Of a stretch of DNA of 64,000 bases, positions 17,572 through 27,608 are shown piece by piece; positions within the stretch are counted from its first letter, which is position 1, and each line of letters begins with the position of its first letter. A program made the position numbers and the translations under genes. Origin of the DNA: Ilumatobacteraceae bacterium (lineage in GTDB: Bacteria > Actinomycetota > Acidimicrobiia > Acidimicrobiales > Ilumatobacteraceae); NCBI GenBank assembly GCA_033344875.1, contig JAWPMO010000001.1, positions 4,551,595 through 4,615,594 on the forward strand. The letters run 5' to 3'. The notes under the pieces are model-generated. The model worked only from the letters and a program-made list of their open reading frames with translations. It had not been told where the DNA came from and searched no databases.

Positions 17572-18537
17572 ATGCCCGACGATCCGAACACGCCCGAGCC
17601 GCCGAACGATCCGGCCGGCGTCCCGCCGACCGAGCCGATCCCGATCGTCCCCCAGACCCCCGATCCGCCACTGCCGCCGACCACGCAGATGTCGACGACA
17701 CCGACCGACCCCAACCTCGCGGTCCCGAACGGGCCGCGCGACCCCCGATGGTACGAGAACCGCGCCGCCACCGCATCACTGATCGCGATCGGTCTCATCA
17801 CCATCTTCCTGTTGATCGGTTGGTTGCTGTGGTGGTCGGACGACGACGACTCGGCCGCGCCGGCCGACACGATCGGGACCGCCGTCGTCGTCGACGGCTC
17901 GACGGTGCCCACGATCGACCCCACGACGATCCCGCCGGCCTCGGTCGTGCAGGGCACACCGGTGTCGACCGTCGTGGCCACTCTGCCGCCGGAGTCCACC
18001 GCACCGACGACCGCCCTGCCGGCGACGACGGTCGCCCCGACGACCGTGCCGACCACCGAGGCGACCACCACGTCGACGTCGACGTCGACGACGACCACGA
18101 CATCGGTCCCGGTCGTCAGCGTGCCGGCGTCGCCGTCGGCCACCGTCATGGACATCCTCGCGGTCAGCCCCGACCTGTCACGGTTGGAAGAACTCGTGAT
18201 CGACGCCGATCTGGTCGAGACGCTCGCCGGTGACGAACCGATGACCCTGTTCGCTCCGTCGAACCAGGCGATCGAGACCCTCGAGGCAGCGCCCGGGGGA
18301 GCGGAACTCCTGGCCGACCCCGACCGGCTTCGGAATCTGTTGCTCGGTCACGTCGTCCCCGGTGAACTCGACATTGCGACGATCCTCGCCGGCCAGGACC
18401 TCACCTCGTTGAGTGGCTCGATCCTCGCGGTCGACGCCGCCACCGAGACGATCGGCGGGGCGAACGCCGTCGTCACCGACGTGACCGCAGCCAATGGCGT
18501 GCTGCACGTGATCGACCGCGTCTTCGACGAGGCCTGA
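17572..18537 (+). CDS. Membrane-anchored FAS1 (fasciclin) domain protein
   Basis: A 321-residue protein. A Pro-rich cytoplasmic N terminus (1-60) is followed by one membrane helix near 67-86 (ATASLIAIGLITIFLLIGWL). A Thr/Ser/Pro-rich extracellular stalk covers about 100-185, including a run of Thr-Ser repeats. A C-terminal FAS1 domain starts near 190 (DLSRLEELVIDADLVETL, MTLFAPSNQAIETL, LLLGHVVPGEL, VLHVIDRVFDEA). FAS1 domains mediate adhesion or surface binding. It is convergent with the acetyltransferase gene 17 bp away. Confidence 0.85.
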   Translation: MPDDPNTPEPPNDPAGVPPTEPIPIVPQTPDPPLPPTTQMSTTPTDPNLAVPNGPRDPRWYENRAATASLIAIGLITIFLLIGWLLWWSDDDDSAAPADTIGTAVVVDGSTVPTIDPTTIPPASVVQGTPVSTVVATLPPESTAPTTALPATTVAPTTVPTTEATTTSTSTSTTTTTSVPVVSVPASPSATVMDILAVSPDLSRLEELVIDADLVETLAGDEPMTLFAPSNQAIETLEAAPGGAELLADPDRLRNLLLGHVVPGELDIATILAGQDLTSLSGSILAVDAATETIGGANAVVTDVTAANGVLHVIDRVFDEA

Positions 18538-18554
18538 CGTTCGAGCGACGGTCG

Positions 18555-21113
18555 CTATTCGAGTCGCCGCAACGCCTGCTCGACCCGCTCGGGCAGGCGC
18601 AGCTCGATGTGGGCGTCGGTCACCCACATGCCGACCTCGCCGACGATCACCGGATTGAGATCGAGTTCGGCGATCCGATCGTGGTCAGACACGAGCTGGG
18701 CGATGCGCGTGAGCTGATCGGCGACCAGGTCGAGGTCGTCGTCGTCGAGCATCGAAGCGGCCCGCGTGTCGGCGACCATCGACCGTGCCGTCGAGGGAGA
18801 GAACGGCGCGAGTCGGCTCGTGACGTCGCCGATCGCGTCGGCCTGGGCGCCACCGATCCCGACCGACACGAGTGGACCGAGTCGCGGGTCACGGCTCGCC
18901 CGGATGCGGAGGTCGACGCCGGGTGGCACCATCCGTTGGACGAACACCCGGTCGGCACCAGCGCCGAGTGCCTGGTGCATCGCGGCGGCCGACACCCGCA
19001 CGTCGCTGTCGTCGGCGAGGTCGAGCCCGATGCCCGCCTCGACCGAGCGGCCGATACGACGCCCGGTGGCCTTCACCGCGACCGGGTAGCCGAGGCGTTG
19101 CGCGGCGTCGACCGCGTCATCGATGTCGACCAGTTCGGTGGGTGGCATCCTGACGCCGTAGGCGCCGAGCAGGTCGGCGACCCGATCGGGCGGCACCTGA
19201 GCGCCGTCGTCGAAGGTGGCGAGGATGCTGCCTGCTGTCGCTGAGTCGATGTGCGATGCCGGGTGGTCGGCCTGGCCGTCGGGCGCGGTCGCGGTCTCGC
19301 TCCGACGCCAGGCGGAATAGGCGGCCAACCGACCGAGCACTGCCGCCGCCTGCTCGGGGAACGAGAAGTTGGGGATCGACGAACCTTCGCCGAGCGGACC
19401 GTCACTCGCCCCGAGCATGACCGCCACGACCGGCTTGTCGGCCGCCGTCGCCGCCGCGTCGATCGCCGCGACCTGGTCGCTCACGGCGCCGAACGTGGCG
19501 GGGGCGTGCACGACCAAGAGGGCATCGACCTCGTCGTCGGCGAGGACCGCACGAATCGCCGTGGCGTACGCCGCGGTGTCGCTCCGCCAGTCGAGGTGTG
19601 GCGTCGCGGTGACCCGCAGGCCGGCGGCTTCGAGGGTGGCGGTCGCGAGCACGGTCGGACTCGCCGAATTGCTGACGACCGCGACCCGGTCACCATCCAT
19701 CAGCGGCTGTGATGCGAAGACACGCAGGGTGTCGAGCAGCGCGGTCACCGTCGGGACCTCGATCAGCCCGGTCTGCTCGTACAGCGCAGCGTTGGCCTGA
19801 CCGACCAGAGCGGCACCCGTTCGCACCGAGACGATCGGCTTGCGAACCGAGACCCGGCGAGCGATCCGGGCGAACTTGCGGGGGTTACCGAGCGACTCGG
19901 TGTACAGCCCGATCACCGTGGTCGCGTCGTCGTCCTCCCAGAACTGGAGGAGGTCGTTGGCGGAGATGTCGCGTTTGGTGCCGAGCGACACGAACCAGGA
20001 CATTCCGAGCCGGAGCGAGTCGGCGAGGAGCAGCAGCGCACTGGCGAGCGTGCCTGACTGCATCGAGATCGCGACGCCTCCGGCCGGGAGATCGACATCG
20101 ACGAGGGCCGCCTGCAACTCCACCTCTGGTCGTGGTGACGCGATCCCGAAGCTCGACGGGCCGATGATGCGCAGGCCGTTGCGGCGGGCGTGCGCGACGA
20201 GCTCGTCGCCGGCCTCGTCGTCGCTGTCGGCGGTGATCACCACGGCACCGCGGACGCGCTGATCGATGCATTGGTCGACCGTGTCGCGCAGCGCTGCGGC
20301 CGGCACGGCGATCACCGCCAGACCGATCTCCTCCGGCACGTCGGCGATGGTGCGATACGCCGGCACGCCGCCGACCGAGTCATGGGCCGGGTTGACCGGA
20401 TAGACGGCGACACGGGCATGACCGTGGACGTTGGTCCACACGGCATGGCCGACCGACCCCGCGACGTCGGAGGCACCGATCACCGCGATCGACGTCGGCA
20501 GGAGGAGGCGGGCGACCGCGCGCGAGTCGGCGCGGTGCTCACGGCGCTCGACCGAGTCGATGAACTCCGACGTGTCGGCCAGCGGGAAGTCGACGTCGAT
20601 CACGCCGGACTCGAACCGCCGGTGCACCGGCCAGCCTGCCTTGGAGAACACCGCCAGCATCGCCCCGTTGTCGCCGAGCGTCTGAGCGGTGAATCGCTCG
20701 ATGCCGTTCGTGCGGGCGATCGCCGCCAGGTGCTCGAGGAGCAGGGTGGCGATGCCCTTCCCACTGTGGTCGTCGCCGACCATGAACGCGACCTCGGCGT
20801 CGGTGCGGTTCTGCAGCCGCTCGTAGCTGGCCCAGGCGATGAACTCGCCCCGGTCCTCGACGACCAGGGCGACCCGGTCGACGAAATCGACGTGGGTGAA
20901 CCGCTCGAGATCGGCGTCGCGCAACGTGGGTTTCGGGGAGAAGAACCGTCGATATCTGCTCTCGGGAGACTGCCGCACGTGGAAGTCGGCGAGTGCCGGC
21001 GCGTCGTCGGGATCGATCGGCCGTATCACCGCGGTCGAACCGTCGCCGAGCACCACGGTGGAACTCCACGTCGCCACGACGTCGTCGGGAGCGGCGGGGG
21101 TGGCGGACTCCAT
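18555..21113 (-). CDS. GNAT domain fused to ADP-forming acyl-CoA-synthetase-like protein (Pat-type lysine acetyltransferase)
   Basis: A protein of about 850 residues. The GNAT domain is N-terminal (about 25-175, with GDDHSGKGIATLLLEHLAA as the acetyl-CoA loop). A CoA-binding domain follows (about 205-330, PTSIAVIGASDVAGSVGHAV). Ligase-type domains then contain SMQSGTLASALLLLADSLRLG, and an ATP-grasp region (about 640-845) includes YPVAVKATGRRIG and ends in AELDLNPVIVGEVG. This domain set is that of PatZ/SlPatA-type protein lysine acetyltransferases, which modify and silence acyl-CoA synthetases. The synthetase part is often inactive; I cannot tell here. ATG 21113 and GTG 21119 are both possible starts. 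Confidence 0.82.
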   Translation of the reverse strand: MESATPAAPDDVVATWSSTVVLGDGSTAVIRPIDPDDAPALADFHVRQSPESRYRRFFSPKPTLRDADLERFTHVDFVDRVALVVEDRGEFIAWASYERLQNRTDAEVAFMVGDDHSGKGIATLLLEHLAAIARTNGIERFTAQTLGDNGAMLAVFSKAGWPVHRRFESGVIDVDFPLADTSEFIDSVERREHRADSRAVARLLLPTSIAVIGASDVAGSVGHAVWTNVHGHARVAVYPVNPAHDSVGGVPAYRTIADVPEEIGLAVIAVPAAALRDTVDQCIDQRVRGAVVITADSDDEAGDELVAHARRNGLRIIGPSSFGIASPRPEVELQAALVDVDLPAGGVAISMQSGTLASALLLLADSLRLGMSWFVSLGTKRDISANDLLQFWEDDDATTVIGLYTESLGNPRKFARIARRVSVRKPIVSVRTGAALVGQANAALYEQTGLIEVPTVTALLDTLRVFASQPLMDGDRVAVVSNSASPTVLATATLEAAGLRVTATPHLDWRSDTAAYATAIRAVLADDEVDALLVVHAPATFGAVSDQVAAIDAAATAADKPVVAVMLGASDGPLGEGSSIPNFSFPEQAAAVLGRLAAYSAWRRSETATAPDGQADHPASHIDSATAGSILATFDDGAQVPPDRVADLLGAYGVRMPPTELVDIDDAVDAAQRLGYPVAVKATGRRIGRSVEAGIGLDLADDSDVRVSAAAMHQALGAGADRVFVQRMVPPGVDLRIRASRDPRLGPLVSVGIGGAQADAIGDVTSRLAPFSPSTARSMVADTRAASMLDDDDLDLVADQLTRIAQLVSDHDRIAELDLNPVIVGEVGMWVTDAHIELRLPERVEQALRRLE

Positions 21114-21175
21114 GGCCACGAGCTTGCCAGATCCGAACCGCCTCGGCCGCCCGGCTCCCGTAGCCTGGCCGATCG

Positions 21176-22012
21176 ATGGATGGACCGATCGGTATGTTCG
21201 ACTCCGGATTCGGCGGGCTGACGGTCGCCCGCGCCGTCATCGACCTGCTGCCGACCGAAGACCTGGTGTACATCGGCGACACCGGTCGGTACCCCTACGG
21301 TTCGAAGCCATTGGGCGACGTGCGCGAGTACGCGACCGAGCTCGCCCGATCGCTGGTGGCCGACTTCGGGGCCAAGGCGATCATCGTTGCGTGCAACACG
21401 GCGACCGCCGCCGGCCTCGACGACCTGCGGGCCGAGCTCCCGGTGCCGGTCATCGACGTCATCGAGCCGGGAGCGCGAGCGATCGTCCGTGCGACCAGCT
21501 CGGGTCGCGTCGGAGTGATCGGCACGGTCGGCACCGTGTCGTCGGGCGCCTACGTCGACGCGGTCGGTCGTACCGGCGCCCCGGTCGAACTGGTCTCGGC
21601 CGCGTGCCCTGGTTTCGTCGAGTTCGTCGAGCGGGGGCAGACCGTCGGCGACGAGGTGACGGTCCTGGCCGAGCGGCTGCTCGCCCCGATCCGTGACGTC
21701 GGCATCGACGCGCTGCTGCTCGGCTGCACGCACTACCCGTTCCTGGCCCGTCCGATCAACGACGTGATGGGACCCGGCGTGACGCTCGTGAGCTCGGCCG
21801 ACGAAACCGCGTTCGCCGCCCGAGACCGCCTCCAGGCGCTCGGGCTGTTGCGTGGCGGCGATGTCGCGGGCCAACATCGATTCCTGTCGAGCGGCGACAT
21901 CGACATGTTCCGCGAACTCGGTGGCCGACTGCTCGGCTCCGAACTCGCCAGCACCGAACGCTGGCCCCTCATCGAATACCCAACCACTGGAGATGACCAT
22001 GACACGACCTGA
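21176..22012 (+). CDS. murI: Glutamate racemase
   Basis: A 278-residue MurI, which makes D-glutamate for peptidoglycan. It starts [17 protein letters not shown], carries [13 protein letters not shown], and has the two catalytic cysteines at about residues 73 ([11 protein letters not shown]) and 184 ([10 protein letters not shown]). Length and motifs are standard. Its end overlaps the rph start by 14 bp, and rdgB follows with a further 4-bp overlap, forming a tightly coupled operon. Confidence 0.95.
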   Translation: MDGPIGMFDSGFGGLTVARAVIDLLPTEDLVYIGDTGRYPYGSKPLGDVREYATELARSLVADFGAKAIIVACNTATAAGLDDLRAELPVPVIDVIEPGARAIVRATSSGRVGVIGTVGTVSSGAYVDAVGRTGAPVELVSAACPGFVEFVERGQTVGDEVTVLAERLLAPIRDVGIDALLLGCTHYPFLARPINDVMGPGVTLVSSADETAFAARDRLQALGLLRGGDVAGQHRFLSSGDIDMFRELGGRLLGSELASTERWPLIEYPTTGDDHDTT

Positions 22013-22748
22013 TGGCCGAGCCGTCGACGAACTGCGCCCGATGCGATTCGAGCGCGACTTCACGGAGATGGCCGAGGGCTCGTGCCTCGTGTCGTTCGGC
22101 AAGACGCGCGTGTTGTGCACTGCGTCGGTCGACGAAGACGTGCCGCGCTGGATGAAAGGACGCGGATCGGGCTGGGTCACCGCCGAGTACTCGATGCTGC
22201 CGGGCTCGTCGCCCGAGCGCGTCGGTCGCGAGGCGGCGAAGGGCAAGCAGAGCGGCCGCACGGTGGAGATCCAGCGGTTGATCGCCCGGTCGCTCCGCGC
22301 CGCGTGCGACATGAAGGTGCTCGGCGAACGCCAGGTGACGGTCGACTGCGACGTGCTCCAGGCCGACGGCGGCACCCGCACGGCCAGCATCTGCGGCGGT
22401 TTCATCGCCCTCCACGACGCACTCGAGCGGGTCGTCGCTCGCGGCGACCTCGCAGCCAACCCGCTGCACTCGTTCTGCAGCGCGATCAGCGTCGGCATCG
22501 TCGGCGGCACCCCCGTCCTCGACCTTCCGTACGTCGAAGACAGCGCCGCCGAGGTCGACATGAACGTCGTCATGCTGAAGCCGCGCGACGGGGGAGAGGC
22601 CCGGTTCGTCGAGGTGCAGGGAACCGCCGAGGGCATGGCGTTCACCCGTGGCGAACTCGACTCGCTGCTCGCACTCGCCGAGGGCGGCCTGGGTCGGATC
22701 GCCGCGACTCAGCGCGAGTTGGTGGCCACGCCGCCGGCATCACGATGA
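21999..22748 (+). CDS. rph: Ribonuclease PH
   Basis: A 249-residue phosphate-dependent 3'-5' exoribonuclease that trims tRNA 3' ends. Motifs are [12 protein letters not shown] at the start, [32 protein letters not shown], and [13 protein letters not shown] with the [15 protein letters not shown] block. ATG 21999 is preferred because GGAG lies 7-8 nt upstream inside the end of murI. Its last codons overlap rdgB as ATGA. Confidence 0.95.
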   Translation: MTRPDGRAVDELRPMRFERDFTEMAEGSCLVSFGKTRVLCTASVDEDVPRWMKGRGSGWVTAEYSMLPGSSPERVGREAAKGKQSGRTVEIQRLIARSLRAACDMKVLGERQVTVDCDVLQADGGTRTASICGGFIALHDALERVVARGDLAANPLHSFCSAISVGIVGGTPVLDLPYVEDSAAEVDMNVVMLKPRDGGEARFVEVQGTAEGMAFTRGELDSLLALAEGGLGRIAATQRELVATPPASR

Positions 22749-23329
22749 GCGACCTGCCCCGACTCGTCTGCGCCTCGGCCAACCCCGACAAGGTCGCCGA
22801 AATCGAATCGATCCTCCGTGGCGTGGTCGACCTCGTGCCCCGTCCGGCCGACGTGCCCGACGTGGTCGAGGATGCCGACACGCTCGAGGGGAACGCCCGA
22901 CTCAAGGCGGTGGCGATCTGCGATGCGACCGGACTCGCTGCGGTGGCCGACGATACGGGGTTGGAGGTCGCCGCGCTCGACGGCGCCCCTGGCGTGTACT
23001 CGGCCCGCTATGCCGGCGAGGGCTGTTCGTACGCGGACAACCGGGCCAAGCTGCTGCGCGAACTCGACGGCGTCGCCGACCGCCGCGCGGCGTTCCGTAC
23101 CTGTGTGATCGTCCGCCGTCCCGACGGCACCGAAGTCGTGGTCGATGGGGTGTGCACCGGCACGATCGCGTCGTCACCGGGCGGCGACCGTGGATTCGGC
23201 TACGACTCTATCTTCGTGCCCGACGACGGCAACGGTCGAACGTTCGCCGAGATGACCGATTCGGAGAAGAACGACATCTCGCACCGAGGACGCGCGTTCC
23301 GGAACTTGCTCGCCGCCCTGTCAGCCTGA
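22745..23329 (+). CDS. rdgB: Non-canonical purine NTP pyrophosphatase, RdgB/HAM1 family
   Basis: A 194-residue housekeeping enzyme that hydrolyses dITP, ITP and XTP to monophosphates. Signature stretches are [56 protein letters not shown] and [11 protein letters not shown]. The start ATG 22745 overlaps the rph stop. Its stop overlaps the last codons of the convergent EEP gene by 9 bp. Confidence 0.94.
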   Translation: MSDLPRLVCASANPDKVAEIESILRGVVDLVPRPADVPDVVEDADTLEGNARLKAVAICDATGLAAVADDTGLEVAALDGAPGVYSARYAGEGCSYADNRAKLLRELDGVADRRAAFRTCVIVRRPDGTEVVVDGVCTGTIASSPGGDRGFGYDSIFVPDDGNGRTFAEMTDSEKNDISHRGRAFRNLLAALSA

Positions 23330-24274
23330 ACCGGCGAATCCGACCGTCGCCCAGACGGCGCGATGGTCGGCCCCCGGGACGGCGATCACGCCGGCGTGGT
23401 CGACCGCGAGGCGGCCGTCGAGGAGGATGTGGTCGAGGGCGACGAACGGGGGCAGCCAGATGTCGGTCGGCCACGTCATGGCGAGAGGATGCCCTGCGGC
23501 CGGAACGGCGTCGATCAGGCCCGCCTCGTCGAGCGCCTCACGGAACGGCGGGTGGAAGACGTTGGCGTTGAAATCGCCCATGACGATCGTCGGGAACTCG
23601 GAACGGCCCACTGCGACCGGAACGGCATCGAGTTCCTGCTGCCACACCGGCCGGTTGAACACCGGCGGCGGTGGGTGCACCAGCACGACCCTGACCGGCC
23701 CGTCGGGCGTGGCCACGTCGGCCGCGAGGCTCCGGTCGAGGTCGGCGCCGGTGTCGGCCTCGACGATGGGAAACCGACTCCAGATCATCAGACCGCGTGC
23801 GCCTCGACCGGCGCGCTCGAGGCGATACGCATAACGCTCGGCCAGCGGGTGGGCCCGCAGTATCGCCAGTTGTTCTGGCGTGATCTCGGCGAGCCCGACG
23901 ATGTCGGCGTCGCCGAGCAGCACGTCGCCGGCGCGGTCGATCCGGTCGTTGGAATACAGCACGTTCGACGCCAGCACCGTGAACGTCGCGGCGTCGGAGC
24001 TCACCTCCGGCCCCTGCGCGGGGAACGCCACGGGCGCCGTGAGCACGAGGTAGCCGAACCCGACGAGCGACGCGACGAACCCGAGCCGGTGCCGTCGCCG
24101 GAACATGGCGATCAGGGCCACCGTGACGACCGGCGGCAGCGCCCAGGGGCTCAACGACTGCAGCGCAGCGATGGTGGCGGTGGGCGTGCCGAACGGTTGG
24201 GTGAGCAGCACGAGCGCGGCACCGACGGCGATCGTCCAACCGGCGACCGACCAGACGGGGTGCAACCGGTCCAC
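23321..24274 (-). CDS. Membrane-anchored endonuclease/exonuclease/phosphatase family protein
   Basis: A protein of about 317 residues. The N terminus carries about three hydrophobic segments (VWSVAGWTIAVGAALVLL, LPPVVTVALIAMF, LGFVASLVGFGYLVL). The remaining part is an EEP-fold domain: FTVLASNVLYSND, DIVGLAEITPEQL, IVMGDFNANVFHPPF and PGADHRAVWATVGF, covering the expected Asn, Glu, Asp-x-Asn and Asp-His catalytic residues. The substrate may be a nucleic acid, phospholipid or phosphoester. GTG 24274 is chosen because GGGAGG lies 6 nt upstream; GTG 24298 would overlap the preceding stop as GTGA. Confidence 0.8.
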   Translation of the reverse strand: MDRLHPVWSVAGWTIAVGAALVLLTQPFGTPTATIAALQSLSPWALPPVVTVALIAMFRRRHRLGFVASLVGFGYLVLTAPVAFPAQGPEVSSDAATFTVLASNVLYSNDRIDRAGDVLLGDADIVGLAEITPEQLAILRAHPLAERYAYRLERAGRGARGLMIWSRFPIVEADTGADLDRSLAADVATPDGPVRVVLVHPPPPVFNRPVWQQELDAVPVAVGRSEFPTIVMGDFNANVFHPPFREALDEAGLIDAVPAAGHPLAMTWPTDIWLPPFVALDHILLDGRLAVDHAGVIAVPGADHRAVWATVGFAGSG

Positions 24275-24294
24275 GACCGTCCTCCCGGCCGGGC

Positions 24295-25293
24295 TCACCA
24301 ACCGCGTAGGTCGATCGGCCAGCGGTCGATCACCTCGTCGCCGCGCACGAGCCACGCCGACTCGTGCAAGGCCATCGTCGGGTCGACGTGGGCGGTGACC
24401 ACCCGCACTCGATCACCGACGGCCGGCCGCTCGTTCGGAGCGAAGACCACATGCTCATCGGAGCAGAACCACACCTTCCCGCCGGTGACCGAGGGGTTGC
24501 CGTGGTCCATCGCGAGCGCCTTGAGGCCGGCGTCGGCGACCGCCCAGTCGTCACTCACCGAGATGACGGTGGCGACCACGAACAAGGCCTGCTCGAACGG
24601 CAACCCCTGTTCGCCGTACTGCGAGTCCATGAGGACGTAACTGCCGGCCTGCACCTCGTTGACGCCGGTCGCACCATGGAGGTCGAACGTTCCGGTTCCT
24701 CCCGCCGAAACGATGTCGCCGCCCACGTCGTCGTGGGCCCGCCGCAGGAGCGCCATCGACGCTTCGACGGCCACCAGTCGGTCGGAGCGTTCCGGCACCA
24801 TCATCAGGTGGCCCTCGTAGCCCATCACGCCGCGCACCTCGAGGCCGGCGGCGCGGGCGCGGTCGGCGAGCGCTCCTGCCGATTCGGGGGCGACGCCGCA
24901 TCGGGGGAGTCCGACGTTCACGTCGATGAGACACGCGGTGATGCCGTTGCGAGCTGCCGCGTCGATCGTCGCGTCGGAGTCGACGGCGACGGTCACCGCG
25001 ACGTCGAGTTCGGCCATCGCCCGCAGGCGTGCAGCGTCGAGCGTCTCGTTGGCGAGCAGGAGATCGGTGCCGACGCCGGCTTTGGCCATGCCGACCACCT
25101 CACGAGGCGTCGCGCACGTGAAGGTCTCATGGCCGGAAGCGATCTGCCGTGCGGCCAACGCTGTGCACTTGTGGGCTTTCACGTGCGGCCGAAGCGCCCG
25201 GCCTGGATGCACGGCCGCCATCGTCGCCAGGTTGCGATCCAACGCATCCGCGTCGATGATCAGCGCAGGGGTCGGGAGTTCATCGGGGTGCAC
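24295..25293 (-). CDS. D-threonine aldolase-like PLP enzyme
   Basis: A 332-residue alanine-racemase-fold (type III) enzyme. The PLP lysine is in RALRPHVKAHK near the N terminus. The C-terminal metal site shows SDEHVVFAPNE and TAHVDPTMALHE, where the HVDPT motif is typical of metal-dependent D-threonine aldolase and D-serine dehydratase relatives. It would cleave D-3-hydroxy-amino acids to glycine and an aldehyde. The start GTG 25293 gives the family-type beginning HPDELPTPALIID; no ribosome site is seen. Confidence 0.82.
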   Translation of the reverse strand: MHPDELPTPALIIDADALDRNLATMAAVHPGRALRPHVKAHKCTALAARQIASGHETFTCATPREVVGMAKAGVGTDLLLANETLDAARLRAMAELDVAVTVAVDSDATIDAAARNGITACLIDVNVGLPRCGVAPESAGALADRARAAGLEVRGVMGYEGHLMMVPERSDRLVAVEASMALLRRAHDDVGGDIVSAGGTGTFDLHGATGVNEVQAGSYVLMDSQYGEQGLPFEQALFVVATVISVSDDWAVADAGLKALAMDHGNPSVTGGKVWFCSDEHVVFAPNERPAVGDRVRVVTAHVDPTMALHESAWLVRGDEVIDRWPIDLRGW

Positions 25294-25345
25294 GTCGACA
25301 GCGTGGCAGGTCGGAACCGGGCCGGGAGACTCAGCGTCGGTCGGT

Positions 25346-27421
25346 TCAGTGGGTGACGACGGGTGCGTGCGGTCGGATCTGTCGTTGGCTGATCGGCTCC
25401 GGGACGCCCGGAACCGGCTCGACGACGACCTCGTTCCAGCCGGAGAGCCAGCCACGGAGTTCGGGGTAGGCCATCGGCGCCGCGATGCCGTATCCCTGCG
25501 CCACGTCGCAGTCGAGCTCGGCGATCGCATCCCACAGCTCGGTGTTCTCCACGCCTTCGGCGACGACGTCGAGACCGAGGTCGTGCGCGAGGCGGATGAC
25601 CGATGCGACGATCAGCCGATCGCGCTCGTCGTGGAGCACACCCTGCACGAAGTCCCGGTCGATCTTGACCCGGTCGACCTGCAGCACGCGAAGGGCTTGG
25701 AACGAGGAGTAGCCGATCCCGAAGTCGTCGATCGCGATGCGGACGCCACGCCGTCGGAGCTGCTCGATGGTGTACCGGCAACGTTCGGCGTTGCTGACGA
25801 TCGAGCGTTCCGTGACCTCGAGTTCGAGTCGGTCGGGACGGAACCCCGATTCTTGGAGGATGGCGAAGACCTGTTGGGCGAACGACGGGTCCTGGAGGTT
25901 TCGCGGCGAGACGTTGACGGCCAGGCGGGCGGTGACGCCGCTGTTGACGAGTCCCCGTGTGGCCACCCGCAGCACCATCTCGGTGATCGGACCGATCAGG
26001 TCGGTCTGTTCGGCGAGGCCGATGAACTCGTCCGGCGGGATCGACCCGTGTTCGGGGTGCTGCCAACGGATCAATGCCTCGACCGTGTCGACCTCACCGT
26101 TGGCGACTCGCAACTGGGGCTGGAAGTGGATGTAGAGCTCGTGGTTCTCGAGCGCGACACCGAGGTCGCTCAGCAGGTTGAGTCGGCCACGCTGCGGCCC
26201 TTGGACGCAGGACTCGTAGTGGCACACGGGCACGCCGGTCCGCTTCGCCTTGTACATCGCGATGTCGGCCGCGCGGAGCAGGTCGGACGAAGTGCGTCCG
26301 TCGACCGGGTACGTCGCCGCGCCGATGCTCACGCCGATCGTGACGGGGAAGCCCTCGACCATCAGCGGGGCACGGAGCGCGGCACACAGTTGCTCGATCG
26401 AGCGAGCGACGTTCTCGCGGGTGTCGACGAACAGGATCGCGAATTCGTCGCCGCCGAAGCGGGCGGCGATGGCGTCGGCGGACAGGCTGTTCTCGAGCCG
26501 GTCGGCGAACGCCATCAGGACCGAGTCGCCGAGCTGATGGCCGAGCCGATCGTTGATGTCCTTGAAGTCGGTGAGGTCCATGACGAGCGTGACGGGCAGG
26601 ACCGCCGAGTCGCCGTGTGATTCGGCGAGCGTCTCGTCGAGGGTCTCGAGGAAGTTGCGCCGGTTGATCAGCCCGGTCAGGGCGTCGTGGTGCGCTTCGT
26701 GCGAGCGTTCGAGCGCCTGGCGAGTCGACCGGAAGACGAGGGCGGTGGTGATCCCCAACAGCGGGAGCAGCACGAGTCCGAAGTCGACGCCGATCACCCA
26801 GATCGGTGCCAGCGAGAGGAGCGCGCCTTCGGCGGTGATCCTCATGCCGAGGCCGCGCTGCATGAGCGACAGGAATCGGATCCGACGTCGGATCGACATC
26901 GAGAGGGCGGCGACGGCGGTGTTGAGGACGACGATCGTGACGCCGGACAGGACGATCGCGAACGCCCACCGCCACGGGAGTTCACCGAACTGCGTGATCG
27001 AACCCCGGACGCCGAGCCCCATGAGCACGAGCCCCGCGGACGCGAGCGAGATGGCCGTGCCGCCGACGCGCAGCACGATTCCGGTGACGGTCTCGGCCTG
27101 CGTCACCGAGTGGAGCGTGGCGCCGAGCAGCGCGACGCAGAGCGCGAACGAGGGTGAGCCCACGAGCATGAGGCCGAATGCGAACAGCCACAGCGGGGTG
27201 ACGACGCCGGCGGGCCCCAGTCGGACCCATGCCGCCGGCACCCGTTCGCACAGGAGCAGCATCGTCCCGATGACCGCGAACGCCGGCCAGTTGACGACCG
27301 GCTGTCCGGCACCGGTCTCGGTGAGGACGAGCACCCAGGTCGCCACGAAGGCGATGACACCGATCGCGCCCGTCACGAGCGCCACACGATGGCGGAGGAG
27401 GAGGTGTCGAAGGTGAGTCAT
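25346..27421 (-). CDS. Membrane GGDEF-EAL protein (cyclic di-GMP turnover)
   Basis: A 691-residue protein. About seven hydrophobic helices fill residues 10-215. A GGDEF domain follows with an intact RFGGDEFAILF near residue 324, then an EAL domain with intact VEALIRWQHPEHG near 447 and IDDFGIGYSSFQAL. Both active-site motifs are complete, so it could make and/or break c-di-GMP. The usual RxxD inhibitory site before GGDEF is absent. ATG 27421 begins MTHLRHLLLRHRVALV; a TTG at 27499 would add 26 residues. No good ribosome site is visible for either. Confidence 0.88.
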   Translation of the reverse strand: MTHLRHLLLRHRVALVTGAIGVIAFVATWVLVLTETGAGQPVVNWPAFAVIGTMLLLCERVPAAWVRLGPAGVVTPLWLFAFGLMLVGSPSFALCVALLGATLHSVTQAETVTGIVLRVGGTAISLASAGLVLMGLGVRGSITQFGELPWRWAFAIVLSGVTIVVLNTAVAALSMSIRRRIRFLSLMQRGLGMRITAEGALLSLAPIWVIGVDFGLVLLPLLGITTALVFRSTRQALERSHEAHHDALTGLINRRNFLETLDETLAESHGDSAVLPVTLVMDLTDFKDINDRLGHQLGDSVLMAFADRLENSLSADAIAARFGGDEFAILFVDTRENVARSIEQLCAALRAPLMVEGFPVTIGVSIGAATYPVDGRTSSDLLRAADIAMYKAKRTGVPVCHYESCVQGPQRGRLNLLSDLGVALENHELYIHFQPQLRVANGEVDTVEALIRWQHPEHGSIPPDEFIGLAEQTDLIGPITEMVLRVATRGLVNSGVTARLAVNVSPRNLQDPSFAQQVFAILQESGFRPDRLELEVTERSIVSNAERCRYTIEQLRRRGVRIAIDDFGIGYSSFQALRVLQVDRVKIDRDFVQGVLHDERDRLIVASVIRLAHDLGLDVVAEGVENTELWDAIAELDCDVAQGYGIAAPMAYPELRGWLSGWNEVVVEPVPGVPEPISQRQIRPHAPVVTH

Positions 27422-27608
27422 GGCCAAGAACGGAACAGCGCTGGTGTCCCCCTGCGTTATCGTCACGAACGCGTTGTTATTGAGTGAAGGTTGTGTCAAA
27501 CCCCATGGTCACGGCGGATTCTTCGCTGTCGCCCGGACGTGCGATGCGCCGGGCCCGCCCGATCCGGGAGTGGAGACGGGTCGAGGGGGCGTCGGGCGCG
27601 GTGGTGAT
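27422..27608. other. Spacer between GGDEF/EAL gene and tRNA-like array
   Basis: 187 bp with no credible gene. On the minus strand it holds a TTGACA hexamer (27499-27494), but no -10 at proper spacing is visible. It should contain the promoter of the GGDEF/EAL gene. Confidence 0.4.

Noticed and set aside
16803-18233. Long plus-strand frame of 476 codons over the PhoU-like and FAS1 genes
   Set aside because: Arg/Asp/Pro-rich shadow of the true frames; it covers two genes with clear family motifs and their own starts.
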